Positions 24,594-35,906 of a stretch of 54,634 bases of DNA are shown here, piece after piece (position 1 is the stretch's first letter; every line of letters begins with the position of its first letter). Both the position numbers and the translations under genes were made by a program. Source of the DNA: an uncultured Gammaproteobacteria bacterium (lineage in GTDB: Bacteria > Pseudomonadota > Gammaproteobacteria > CAKMZV01); NCBI GenBank assembly GCA_929200535.1, contig CAKMZV010000013.1, forward strand, positions 1 to 54,634, written 5' to 3'. The notes beneath the pieces are model-generated. The model was given only the letters and a program-made list of their open reading frames with translations, made no database searches and was not told where the DNA came from.

Positions 24594-26204
24594 TTAATCC
24601 TTGCTTTGATTTTTATTTTTTCTTGAAAGTGCTGTTGCTCTGGCTTTAGCAACCGCTGCCGATACAGCTTCTTGTGATGAATTTTCTGATGTTGGCTGTA
24701 GAGCTTTTTGTTTATTTTTTTGTGCTAATTTTTGCTGTGCTTGTAAACGTTTTTGCTCTAGCATCTTTTGATGTTTTTGTCGTTTTTCTTCTAAGCGTAT
24801 AAGGCGTTTTTCGTAACGTTCTTTCGCAATTTGAATTTTATATTGTTCTAATTTTTTCTCACTAATATCTTTCTTTTGTTGTCGATAGTAATGCACCAAT
24901 GGAATTTTACTTGGACAAACAAAAGCACAATTACCACATTCAATACAATCAAATAATCGATATTGCTCACTTTTTTCATTTTGCTGTGCTTGTGCATACC
25001 AAAAAAGTTGTTGTGGAAGCAGATTGGATGGGCACACAGCAACACATTCACCACATCGAATACATGGGGAATGTTTTTCTAAAGAGGTGTGAGTTTGGTT
25101 TTTGGGTAAAACAACAAGACAATTGGTATTTTTTGCTACCCCAATATGGCTATTATTAAGCGCAAGCCCATTCATTGGACCACCCATTATTAAATTTTGA
25201 TTATTAGAATCGTACTTAATGCCTTGAGCGTCCAATAGTTCTATAATTGGGGTGCCTATAAGTGCCCACTGATTGATGTTTTTTTCGCCGTTGCTAATGG
25301 TGATTAAACGTTGAGTAAGTGGTTCTCCTAAATGGCAAGCACGGTAAAATGCATAGCAAGTGGCAACATTAAAGACCGCGTAGCCAAGATCATAGGGTTT
25401 TTCCTCTGCTGTTAGAGTCGTATTAGTGATATAGCTAACGAGTTGTTTTTCATGCCCGCTGGGATAAATATTCGGCACAATTTTAAGAGTAATATGTGGG
25501 TAGTTTTGTAAATAGGATTGAAGTTTTTTTATGGCAATAGCTTTATTATCTTCAATAATAATCACTGCCTGCTTTGCCTGAATGCAATTTAGTAGGCTCA
25601 TAGTACCCATAAGAATTTCTTCTGGTTGTTGTTCACTAAGTCCCTGATCACAGCTAATAATGGGTTCGCATTCACATAAATTTATAAGCACTGTATGCAC
25701 AGCCTTGCGATGGCTGATTTTGATTTTTTCGATGGTAGAAAAACCGGCTCCTCCCATTCCCATAATACCGCTTTTTTCTAATTGGGTGTGTAAGATTTCC
25801 AATTTTTTTTCAGAGAGTAATGCAAGCTGAGAGTAGATTATTTCTTCATTCAGTGGCAAAGTAGGTTCATCTTTCCAAGGGTCTTCCATACTTGGTTGTA
25901 TAACTATTGTTTGTACTTTCTTTTGAGGCGACGAGCACGATGGATGTTGAATAATATCAAGTACTGTACCTGCAACGGGTGAATGCAGTAATGCAGATGG
26001 TTCTATCCCTTCTGCAATAATTTGGTTTTTAAGTATGTGCTGTGAAATACTTACTTTTGCTTGTAAATACAGCTGTCTTTCGTTATACAGCGGTAGGTAT
26101 AATTTGGAGGGAAGGAGGGGTGGCAAAAGTGGTGTTAATGGGGCGATTTTATTATCACTTGGTTGAGTTTTTGGCGAGAAAAAGCGTTTTAAGGTTGTTA
26201 ACAT
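24594..26204 (-). CDS. rnfC: Rnf/Rsx complex NADH-linked subunit C
   Basis: 536 aa. Contains the flavin/NADH-binding motif GMGGAGFSTIEKIK, CECEPIISCDQ, and two 4Fe-4S motifs CIRCGECVAVCPSNLLP and CIECGNCAFVCPSKIP, followed by a basic, glutamine-rich coiled tail of about 110 residues. The N-terminus is diverged: the usual GGIHPPE segment is replaced by a proline-rich APLTPLLPPLLPSK. It is the NADH-oxidising peripheral subunit. It starts 9 bp after rnfB. Confidence 0.9.
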   Translation of the reverse strand: MLTTLKRFFSPKTQPSDNKIAPLTPLLPPLLPSKLYLPLYNERQLYLQAKVSISQHILKNQIIAEGIEPSALLHSPVAGTVLDIIQHPSCSSPQKKVQTIVIQPSMEDPWKDEPTLPLNEEIIYSQLALLSEKKLEILHTQLEKSGIMGMGGAGFSTIEKIKISHRKAVHTVLINLCECEPIISCDQGLSEQQPEEILMGTMSLLNCIQAKQAVIIIEDNKAIAIKKLQSYLQNYPHITLKIVPNIYPSGHEKQLVSYITNTTLTAEEKPYDLGYAVFNVATCYAFYRACHLGEPLTQRLITISNGEKNINQWALIGTPIIELLDAQGIKYDSNNQNLIMGGPMNGLALNNSHIGVAKNTNCLVVLPKNQTHTSLEKHSPCIRCGECVAVCPSNLLPQQLFWYAQAQQNEKSEQYRLFDCIECGNCAFVCPSKIPLVHYYRQQKKDISEKKLEQYKIQIAKERYEKRLIRLEEKRQKHQKMLEQKRLQAQQKLAQKNKQKALQPTSENSSQEAVSAAVAKARATALSRKNKNQSKD

Positions 26205-26213
26205 TATTCTAAT

Positions 26214-26723
26214 TTATAGGGTCTTTTTAGCTAAGGCTTCGGAATCAAGCATAAGAATACAATCCACAGGGCATACAGGGGCACATAAATCACATCCTGT
26301 GCATTCTTTGTTGATTACTGTATGCATTTGTTTTACTGCCCCAAAAATAGCATCAACTGGACAGGCTTTAATACAGAGTACACAACCAATACACTTATCT
26401 TCTTCTATCCAAGCAGTAAGATTACTCTCTTGAGTCTTTTCTAAAGGTTTAATTTCAAGATGCAATAACTGCGCAAGGTTTTTAACAGTCTCTTCACCTC
26501 CTGGAGGACATAAATTAATATTGGCCTCGCCTTTAGCAATCGCTTCTGCATAAGGACGGCAGCCGGGATAACCACACTGAGCACACTGTGTTTGAGGGAG
26601 CATTTGATCTATTTGTGCAATAACTGGGTCTTCATTTGTTCGATACTTTTTACTAACCCAAGCAATAATAATACCAAATAACAAAACAATAAAAATAATG
26701 ATTAAAATAGCTGTTAGATTCAC
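26214..26723 (-). CDS. rnfB: Rnf/Rsx complex ferredoxin-type subunit B
   Basis: 169 aa. N-terminal membrane helix, then a four-cysteine ASC module (QCAQCGYPGCRPYAEAIA ... NLCPPGG) and two ferredoxin motifs CIGCVLCIKACPVDAI and CTGCDLCAPVCPVDCI. RnfB passes electrons between ferredoxin and the membrane flavins. It is the first gene of this operon; rnfA, which normally precedes it, is absent and 372 bp of non-coding DNA lies upstream. Confidence 0.92.
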   Translation of the reverse strand: MNLTAILIIIFIVLLFGIIIAWVSKKYRTNEDPVIAQIDQMLPQTQCAQCGYPGCRPYAEAIAKGEANINLCPPGGEETVKNLAQLLHLEIKPLEKTQESNLTAWIEEDKCIGCVLCIKACPVDAIFGAVKQMHTVINKECTGCDLCAPVCPVDCILMLDSEALAKKTL

Positions 26724-28517
<1,794 letters not shown>

Positions 28518-28602
28518 AACTGATATTTTCTTGCAAAAACGTTTCATTTTTAATTTGTAGAAACTCTGAATAAGTTATTATTTTTAATATGAAAAATAAA
28601 AA

Positions 28603-31380
28603 ATGAAGCTTCTCAATAATATTTTTGGTAGTCGTAATTCACGATTAATTAAGCAGTATAAAAAAACCATACTAAAAATTAATGCCCTTGAAGATACATT
28701 AAAAAAACTATCTGATGAGGAGCTTTCGGCACACACTGATATATTCAAACAGCGGCTGAATGATTCAAAAAATCCCGCTACTTTAGATGATTTACTTCCT
28801 GAAGCATTTGCCGTTTGTCGTGAGGCTGCAGTACGTGTTTTGAAAATGCGACATTATGATGTCCAATTGATTGGCGGTATTGTTCTTCATAATGGTAAAA
28901 TTGCCGAAATGAGTACAGGCGAAGGGAAAACTTTAGTCGCTACTTTACCCGTTTATTTAAATGCTTTAACTGGTGATGGCGTTCATGTTGTCACCGTAAA
29001 TGACTACCTTGCCAGACGTGATGCAGAATCGATGGGTCAAATCTATAAATTTCTTGGGCTTAGCGTAGGCATTGTACATAGTGAACAAAACTATGAAGAG
29101 AAAAAAATTGCTTATCAAGCAGATGTTGTTTATGCAACTAACAATGAATTAGGGTTTGATTATTTGCGTGATAATATGGTGTTTAACCGTAAGGAACAAC
29201 GCCAAAGAAATCATTGTTTTGCTATTGTTGATGAAGTTGATTCTATCCTAATTGATGAAGCTAGAACACCACTCATTATTTCTGGAGCAACGGACGATAA
29301 TATAGAAGTTTATCCAATTATCGATACAATTCCCAACAAGCTAACCTGTCAAATTGGAGAAATAAACAAAGAGGGAATTCCATCTGAAAATTTTAAGGCG
29401 GGCGACTACACGGTTGATGAAAAGTCAAAACAAGTTTATTTAACCGATCAAGGGCATGAAAAGGTTGAAAAAATGCTCAACCAAAAAGGATTATTACCAG
29501 ATAATGCCAGTCTTTATGATGCTCGTTATATTTCTCTTAACCAATATGTTAATGCCTCAATTCGTGCTCATCTACTTTATGAAAAAAATGTTGATTATAT
29601 TATTGAAGAAAATGAAGTCGTTATTATTGATGAATTTACAGGGCGAAAAATGTCTGGCAGACGTTGGTCAGATGGTTTACATCAAGCGATAGAAGCTAAG
29701 GAAAAAGTAGCTATTCAAAGTGAAAATCAAACCCTTGCCTCTATCACTTTCCAAAATTATTTTCGTTTGTACGATAAGTTAGCTGGAATGACGGGCACAG
29801 CAAACACTGAAGCCGTCGAGTTACAGCAAATTTATAAATTAGAAGTGATTGTTATTCCTACGAATAAGCCTATTATTCGTGAAGATTGTGCCGATGTTAT
29901 TTATTTAACAATGCAAGAGAAGTTTCAAGCCATTGCCGATGAAATTCAAGAAGTGCAAAAAAATGGAGGCAGACCTATTCTTGTAGGAACAGCCTCTATT
30001 GATTCTTCAGAAAAATTATCGAGTATGCTCACTAAAGCAAATGTTAAGCACGAACTTCTTAATGCAAAGCAACATTTGAGAGAGGCATTTATTATTGCAC
30101 AGGCAGGGCGAATAAATTCTGTTACCATTGCGACTAATATGGCGGGGCGTGGTACCGATATTGTGCTTGGTGGCAATATAACTGCTACGATTGAAAAAAT
30201 TGAAGATATTTCAGAGGAAAAATATCAAGAACTTCAAAAAGAATGGGAAATAGAGCATAAAAAAGTTTTAGAATTAGGTGGGTTATACGTTATAGGTACT
30301 GAACGAAATGAGTCCAGGCGTGTTGATAATCAATTGCGAGGGCGTTCGGGACGACAAGGAGATCCTGGAATGAGTCGTTTTTATCTCTCTCTCGAAGATG
30401 ATTTAATGCGCATTTTTGCTTCGGATAGAATGCGTACAATGATGCAAAAATTAGGACTTGAACATGGTGAATCCATACAGCATTCAATGGTTTCAAAGGC
30501 AATTGAGAATGCACAATCAAAAGTGGAAGGGCGTAACTATGAAATGCGTAAACAGCTTTTGGAGTATGACGATGTAATTAACGAACAACGTAAATTAGTT
30601 TACAAACAACGTGATCAACTCATTAGCGATGAGGATATTTCTAAAATAATTGAAGAAATGCGAGAATCAGTTTTTGAAGGCATTATTAGTGAATACATTC
30701 CCACAGGTTCGCTTGAAGAACAATGGGATATAGAAGGCTTAGAGATGTTATTGAAAAACGACTTTTCTCTTGATTTACCTCTACAACAATGGTTAGATGA
30801 AGATAGCTTGCTTAATGAAGATAGTTTGCGTAAAAAAATTATAGAGGCATCCGTTACTCAATATAATGAAAAAGAAATCCTTGCTGGAAAAGAGCAGCTT
30901 AGAGAATTTGAAAAAGCTGTGCTGTTGCAGCTTTTAGATCATCTTTGGAAAGAACATATAGCCTCTTTGGATTATTTAAGGCAAGGAATTCATTTGCGGG
31001 GTTATGCACAAAAAAACCCTGTACAAGAATACAAACGTGAAGCATTTGAAATGTTTCAAGAATTTCTTTTTAACCTTCGCCGTGATGTGATTAAATTACT
31101 TTCGCAAGTAAAAATATCTCAAGACTACGAAGCTCCAGAGTTTGATCAACCTCGTGATGAAAATTATAATTTTCATCACGAGGCTTCCGAAAGTTTATTT
31201 GCTAACAATCCACTTTCTGAATCGCCTCAAAATTCTTCAACCTCTTTTTCAAATGCAACGCAACAACAAGAACCAGAAAAAGAGCAACCTTATATTAGAA
31301 AAGATCCAAAAATAGGACGCAATGATCCTTGTTATTGTAACTCAGGTAAGAAGTATAAGCATTGTCATGGGAAAACTTGA
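28603..31380 (+). CDS. secA: Preprotein translocase ATPase SecA
   Basis: 925 aa, close to the E. coli length. Walker A MSTGEGKT, DEVDSILIDEARTPLIISG, NMAGRGTDIVLGGN, RGRSGRQGDPG and C-terminal SEC-C zinc motif CYCNSGKKYKHCHG are seen. SecA drives unfolded preproteins through SecYEG. It stands alone, without secM or mutT next to it. The ATG is preceded only by an A-rich sequence. Confidence 0.97.
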   Translation: MKLLNNIFGSRNSRLIKQYKKTILKINALEDTLKKLSDEELSAHTDIFKQRLNDSKNPATLDDLLPEAFAVCREAAVRVLKMRHYDVQLIGGIVLHNGKIAEMSTGEGKTLVATLPVYLNALTGDGVHVVTVNDYLARRDAESMGQIYKFLGLSVGIVHSEQNYEEKKIAYQADVVYATNNELGFDYLRDNMVFNRKEQRQRNHCFAIVDEVDSILIDEARTPLIISGATDDNIEVYPIIDTIPNKLTCQIGEINKEGIPSENFKAGDYTVDEKSKQVYLTDQGHEKVEKMLNQKGLLPDNASLYDARYISLNQYVNASIRAHLLYEKNVDYIIEENEVVIIDEFTGRKMSGRRWSDGLHQAIEAKEKVAIQSENQTLASITFQNYFRLYDKLAGMTGTANTEAVELQQIYKLEVIVIPTNKPIIREDCADVIYLTMQEKFQAIADEIQEVQKNGGRPILVGTASIDSSEKLSSMLTKANVKHELLNAKQHLREAFIIAQAGRINSVTIATNMAGRGTDIVLGGNITATIEKIEDISEEKYQELQKEWEIEHKKVLELGGLYVIGTERNESRRVDNQLRGRSGRQGDPGMSRFYLSLEDDLMRIFASDRMRTMMQKLGLEHGESIQHSMVSKAIENAQSKVEGRNYEMRKQLLEYDDVINEQRKLVYKQRDQLISDEDISKIIEEMRESVFEGIISEYIPTGSLEEQWDIEGLEMLLKNDFSLDLPLQQWLDEDSLLNEDSLRKKIIEASVTQYNEKEILAGKEQLREFEKAVLLQLLDHLWKEHIASLDYLRQGIHLRGYAQKNPVQEYKREAFEMFQEFLFNLRRDVIKLLSQVKISQDYEAPEFDQPRDENYNFHHEASESLFANNPLSESPQNSSTSFSNATQQQEPEKEQPYIRKDPKIGRNDPCYCNSGKKYKHCHGKT

Positions 31381-31449
31381 GGTAAAATTTTTCTTAAGGA
31401 TAGCAAAGATATCGTTTTTAAATGAGACAAAAAAATTAAATAAAAGGTG

Positions 31450-32022
31450 ATGAATAAATTAAGCGAAATAAATTTTAATTTTAGAGCTATTTTTTTTAGT
31501 TGCGTATTCTTGACTTTGTTCTGTCTTGTGAACTCCAATGTCCAAGCTGAACTGCATCCAAAAATTGAGGAGGCATTAAACCGAGATATAGGTGTTGATG
31601 GATTTATTTTTGATATACAAAGCAATAACCCAGAATACTACGAGGAAAACTTAGAATATCTCAAAGAACAATTACAGGCAATTTATGACTTCTCAAAACT
31701 CTATCAAGTTATTGTGCTCTCCAGAGGTAGAGAATTACAATCTCTGGTTACTTTGAGTTATGAAAAACCTGCGTATAGATTATTAAAATCCTATCATGAT
31801 ACTTATGGGACGAAAATACAGGTTGATATTGCTGTTGCTGCAGCACTTGGCTACACAGAAAATTCCTTCTCGCGCATAATAGACACCCTAAATGACTCCT
31901 ATATTACGATTGTGACTGGAAGAAATAATAATATGGTGATTATCGAGCTTGACCGAATGAGCCTACAAGAAACAAAACAAGTTAAACTTAGCCCAACTTG
32001 GCGCACAGATAGTATAGATTAA
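31450..32022 (+). CDS. Secreted protein, possibly DsrE-like
   Basis: 190 aa from ATG 31450 with AAGG close upstream (a GTG at 31447 is also in frame). Residues 1-34 are a signal peptide (FRAIFFSCVFLTLFCLVNSNVQA). The mature part has an alternating alpha-beta pattern: DGFIFDIQS, QVIVLSRGRELQSLV, YGTKIQVDIAVAAALGY, ITIVTGRNNNMVIIEL. The strand-loop VLSRGRELQSL followed by a small helix recalls DsrE/DsrF-like proteins, but no cysteine is left in the mature protein, so sulfur transfer is unlikely. Function unknown. Confidence 0.55.
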   Translation: MNKLSEINFNFRAIFFSCVFLTLFCLVNSNVQAELHPKIEEALNRDIGVDGFIFDIQSNNPEYYEENLEYLKEQLQAIYDFSKLYQVIVLSRGRELQSLVTLSYEKPAYRLLKSYHDTYGTKIQVDIAVAAALGYTENSFSRIIDTLNDSYITIVTGRNNNMVIIELDRMSLQETKQVKLSPTWRTDSID

Positions 32023-32050
32023 GTTAATATTTGCGTTCAAGTTTGCCCCT

Positions 32051-32797
32051 GTGTCTATTATTTTAAAAACTCCTGCACAAATTCAAAAAATCAAAGATGC
32101 AGGAATTGTCGTAAAAAAAATTTTAGACCAACTTGATGAGATCATAGCACCTGGAGTAACCACAAAAGAGCTTGATGATTTTGCTGCGAGATCAATGCAA
32201 AATTTTGGTGTTATCTCAGCAACTTTAGGATATAGAGGCTTTCCTGCTTCAATATGTACCTCGGTTAATCATGTTATTTGTCACGGCATTCCTAATAATA
32301 AACGCCTTAAAGCTGGCGATATTATTAATGTTGATGTGACGGTAATTAAAAATGGTTGGCATGGGGATAGTAGTCGTATGTATTATGTTGGTGAGCCTGC
32401 ACCACACAGCAAACGTTTAGTAAAGATCACCAAAGAATGCCTTGATTATGCCATTGAAATAATCAAACCAGGCATTCACCTTAATAACATTGGCTATGTT
32501 ATCCAAAATTATGCAGAAAAAAACGGCTATTCAGTCGTGCGTGATTATTGTGGGCATGGCATTGGTGAATCTTTTCACGAAGAACCCCAAGTACTACACT
32601 ATGGAAAAAAAGATACTGGGATGCTGTTAGAAGAAGGAATGACCTTTACCATTGAGCCTATGATTAATATGGGAACAGAAAAAACTAAATTATTAGCCGA
32701 TCAATGGACTGTGGTGACTAAAGACAGGCGTTTATCAGCTCAATGGGAACATACCATAGCAGTAGTCAAAGATGGAGTTGAAATTTTAACTCTGTAA
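32051..32797 (+). CDS. map: Methionine aminopeptidase, type I
   Basis: 248 aa from a GTG start at 32051. Metal-binding residues lie in INVDVTVIKNGWHGDSSRMY (two Asp), CGHGIGESFHEEP (His), TIEPMIN (Glu) and WEHTIAVV (Glu). It removes the initiator methionine from nascent proteins. glnD follows 25 bp downstream, a pairing common in gammaproteobacteria, although here the two are codirectional. Confidence 0.96.
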   Translation: MSIILKTPAQIQKIKDAGIVVKKILDQLDEIIAPGVTTKELDDFAARSMQNFGVISATLGYRGFPASICTSVNHVICHGIPNNKRLKAGDIINVDVTVIKNGWHGDSSRMYYVGEPAPHSKRLVKITKECLDYAIEIIKPGIHLNNIGYVIQNYAEKNGYSVVRDYCGHGIGESFHEEPQVLHYGKKDTGMLLEEGMTFTIEPMINMGTEKTKLLADQWTVVTKDRRLSAQWEHTIAVVKDGVEILTL

Positions 32798-32822
32798 ATT
32801 TCGAGTTTATCTTGATACGATT

Positions 32823-35477
32823 TTGAACACCCCTCAAATTTTCATCAAAGAAATAGAAAAAAAGTGGGATTCCTGTAGAAGCTCACCTTCTAAAATTATT
32901 CGACAAGCCTTAAAGGAATTCACTTCAGCTCAACACAAAATATTTTTTTCAAATTGTGCTTGTTCAGCAATACAAGATTTGATTCATCAACGTACTATTC
33001 TTATAGACCAAATTATTGAATGTATATGGAAAAAGTATGGACAAAAAGAAAAAATTAGCCTTATTGCGGTTGGTGGTTATGGGCGTGGGGAATTATTTCC
33101 GTATTCAGATATTGATTTACTCATCATAGTTCCACAATCGCAGACAAAAGAGAATGTATGTGTACAAAAATTTTTACACGTATTATGGGATAGTGGGTTA
33201 AAAGTTAGTTGCAATATCAGCACTCTAAAGGACTGTCAAGGCATTTCAAATGAAGACAACACCATTATGACTGCTATGTTAGAGTCTCGTTTTTTATGTG
33301 GGGATTTAAATGCTTATCATCAGTTTAAAAAAAATTTTGATAAACAAATAATAGCTATTGCTTCAACCTTTATAAAACATAAAAAAGAAGAACGCAAGCT
33401 CAGGCATCAAAAATACAACAATACTATCCATTTATTAGAACCTGACGTTAAAAATAGCCCAAGTGGCTTAAGAGATATTCATATGGTTATGTGGGTCGCA
33501 AGAGTCATTCTAAGGGTTACTAAATTTGAACAATTTGTGGATAAAGGCTACCTGACCCAAAAAGAGTATGAAAACTTTCAATATGCTCAAAATCATCTAT
33601 GTCGTTTTAGGTTTGCACTTCATTTACTGACTAAAAGAGATGAAAATAGATTGCTTTTTGAATTGCAAATTAGGATTGCACAAAAATTTGGTTATAAAAA
33701 ACGCAGTAACAAACACATCGTCGAGCTTTGTATGCAAGATTATTACAAACACCTAATAGTCATCAGGAGGACCTGTTTTTTACTACTTCACGAGATGGAC
33801 GAGTATAGGCAGAATGACGATAATAGCTCACCAACAGAAATAATCAATGAACGCTTTCAAATCAGAAGAGGAATTATGGAAATGCGTAATCCTACTATTT
33901 TCAAGCGTTACCCTTTTGCACTTTTGGAAATATATCTTCTAATGCAAGTAAATCCAAAACTCAGAGACTTTAGTGCTCAAACGAGCAGACAAATGATAGA
34001 AGATGTTGTATTAATTGATCATAAGTATCGCAAAGACATAAAAAACAAATTGCTTTTTATGGAAATTATTCGTAATAAACAAGGAGTTCATTGGGCACTA
34101 CACAGTATGCATGAGCATGGAATTTTGGGGGCATACATTCAAAATTTTCACTACATTGAAGGTTTAATGCAATTTGATTTATTTCATACTTATACGGTAG
34201 ATGCACATTCTCTAATCGCAGTGCGTAATTTGCTCGATTTTTTTAATCCGGATAATTCAAACTATTTGATGGAATATGAAATTAGTCAAAAAGTGGCTAA
34301 ACCTGAACTACTTGTTATAGCTATCTTATTTCATGACATTGCTAAAGGGAGACAAGAAGCTCATGAGAAATTAGGAGAGAAGATTGTTTATGAATTTTGC
34401 CAATTACATTTTTTAAGCCAAGAGGATACTCATTTAGTCAGCTGGTTAGTTAGGTACCACTTAGAATTGTCAATGACAGCACAAAAAATGAATATCAATG
34501 CTCCTGATGTTCTCAAAAATTTCATTAAGCGGAATCAGCCTAAGTCCATCCTATATTTAGATTGTTTATATTTGCTTACAATAGCTGATATTTCAGCAAC
34601 TGCTCCCAATTTATTAAACGATTACAAGCACTCGCTTATCAAACAGCTATGGTTATCTATTAAGAATTTAATGGTACAAAATAGTTCTGAGCAGTTAGCG
34701 TTAGATTCTAATCAAAGGATAGCAAAAATCAGGCAAAAAATAACTACTCACCTAAAAAATGAATATTCTGAGGAAAAAATACAGCAATTTTTTAATCACT
34801 GGGATAATAAATATTTTATAGAACAAAAAGTTGAAGACATTATTGCTCAGACTCATTTTGTGCTTGGGAATGAAACCCAAAAAATTGCTGTCCAAGTAAA
34901 ATACAATGACTCTTTTAAAGCAACTGAAATTTTTGTTTGGACAGAGCGTCAAAAATTTCAATTTGCATTAATTACGACTTGCTTAGATCAACAAGATTAT
35001 TCAATTATTCAAGCACAAGTGAAAAGAGATTTAGGTACATATGTTCTATATACTTTTATTGTTATGCCTTTATCTGCATCCAATAACAGAAATAAAATAC
35101 AAGAACAACATTTAACTCAAAAAATTCGCCAAAATTTATCTGATTTAAACAAAGGTATCCCCATTCACCTTGAGCCAAAACAACGTCTTCAAGATAGACG
35201 AATTAAAACTTTACCTATTTCTACAAAGGTGTTTTTTGATGAAGAACAACCTAATGGGCAAATTGCGTTGAATTTAATTACTCGAGATCGTTCAGGACTT
35301 TTAGCCTTAGTAAGCAAAATTCTTAGTAATTTTCAAGTAGTCGTTGTGGGAGCATATATTACCACCGTGGGCGGCAGGGTAGAGGATAAATTTTTGTTAC
35401 TAAATAGTAATCAAAAATCCATATCAATTTCATTGCAAAAAAAAATAATCACAGAATTGAAAAAGGCAATTAGTTAG
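32823..35477 (+). CDS. glnD: Bifunctional [protein-PII] uridylyltransferase/uridylyl-removing enzyme
   Basis: 884 aa from a TTG start. Nucleotidyltransferase motif GGYGRGELFPYSDIDLLIIV near residue 88, GlnD linker with SGLRDIHMVMWVAR, HD hydrolase motif LFHDIAKGRQ, and C-terminal ACT modules (RDRSGLLALVSKIL ... TTVGGRVEDKF). It senses glutamine and modifies PII proteins to control nitrogen assimilation, consistent with the gltD gene upstream. Confidence 0.95.
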   Translation: MNTPQIFIKEIEKKWDSCRSSPSKIIRQALKEFTSAQHKIFFSNCACSAIQDLIHQRTILIDQIIECIWKKYGQKEKISLIAVGGYGRGELFPYSDIDLLIIVPQSQTKENVCVQKFLHVLWDSGLKVSCNISTLKDCQGISNEDNTIMTAMLESRFLCGDLNAYHQFKKNFDKQIIAIASTFIKHKKEERKLRHQKYNNTIHLLEPDVKNSPSGLRDIHMVMWVARVILRVTKFEQFVDKGYLTQKEYENFQYAQNHLCRFRFALHLLTKRDENRLLFELQIRIAQKFGYKKRSNKHIVELCMQDYYKHLIVIRRTCFLLLHEMDEYRQNDDNSSPTEIINERFQIRRGIMEMRNPTIFKRYPFALLEIYLLMQVNPKLRDFSAQTSRQMIEDVVLIDHKYRKDIKNKLLFMEIIRNKQGVHWALHSMHEHGILGAYIQNFHYIEGLMQFDLFHTYTVDAHSLIAVRNLLDFFNPDNSNYLMEYEISQKVAKPELLVIAILFHDIAKGRQEAHEKLGEKIVYEFCQLHFLSQEDTHLVSWLVRYHLELSMTAQKMNINAPDVLKNFIKRNQPKSILYLDCLYLLTIADISATAPNLLNDYKHSLIKQLWLSIKNLMVQNSSEQLALDSNQRIAKIRQKITTHLKNEYSEEKIQQFFNHWDNKYFIEQKVEDIIAQTHFVLGNETQKIAVQVKYNDSFKATEIFVWTERQKFQFALITTCLDQQDYSIIQAQVKRDLGTYVLYTFIVMPLSASNNRNKIQEQHLTQKIRQNLSDLNKGIPIHLEPKQRLQDRRIKTLPISTKVFFDEEQPNGQIALNLITRDRSGLLALVSKILSNFQVVVVGAYITTVGGRVEDKFLLLNSNQKSISISLQKKIITELKKAIS

Positions 35478-35906
35478 ATTTTATTTTTTTCTTTTTATCT
35501 GCAAAGAGTTACATAAAAAACAATTAATTTAAATCTTCTTTAGAGGATTTAGGAGAAAAAAAACAACTTATTTTTAACCCTTGATTTTAAATTTTAAAGT
35601 AAATAATTTTTTTCTCTTTTTCTTTGATTTTTTGCTTGCGGTTATGGGTAAAAATCATTTAGAATTTTATATACTCCCATGTATATTTGCTTCTTTATTT
35701 TATTGTCGCTTTATTTTATCGGTGAGATTTTATTAAGGGGAATTTTTACGCAATAATACTTTTTATTGTGTTTTACGAAAGACTTAGCTCTTTTAATTTT
35801 TTTATACTTCTATCAAACTATCGTAATGTTTAAAATGATTCAAAGTCCTCATCTACAGTTTGAAAGCCTTATATTAACAACCCTCCGCACTCTTTAGTTT
35901 ATTAAT
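35478..35906. other. AT-rich region upstream of dnaA
   Basis: 429 bp without a gene. This is the usual place for oriC in many bacteria. I find no TTATCCACA box; the nearest sequences, TTATCTGCA near 35496 and TCATCTACA near 35850, each differ at two positions. Several T-runs would melt easily. No firm origin call can be made. The dnaA promoter should lie in the right part. Confidence 0.4.

Noticed and set aside
24590-24652. Upstream start for rnfD within rnfC
   Set aside because: It adds 21 residues unlike RnfD N-termini; ATG 24589 has a ribosome binding site and proper spacing.
35478-35906. Origin of replication
   Set aside because: Position is suggestive, but no DnaA box within one mismatch of TTATCCACA was found, so no origin feature is called.
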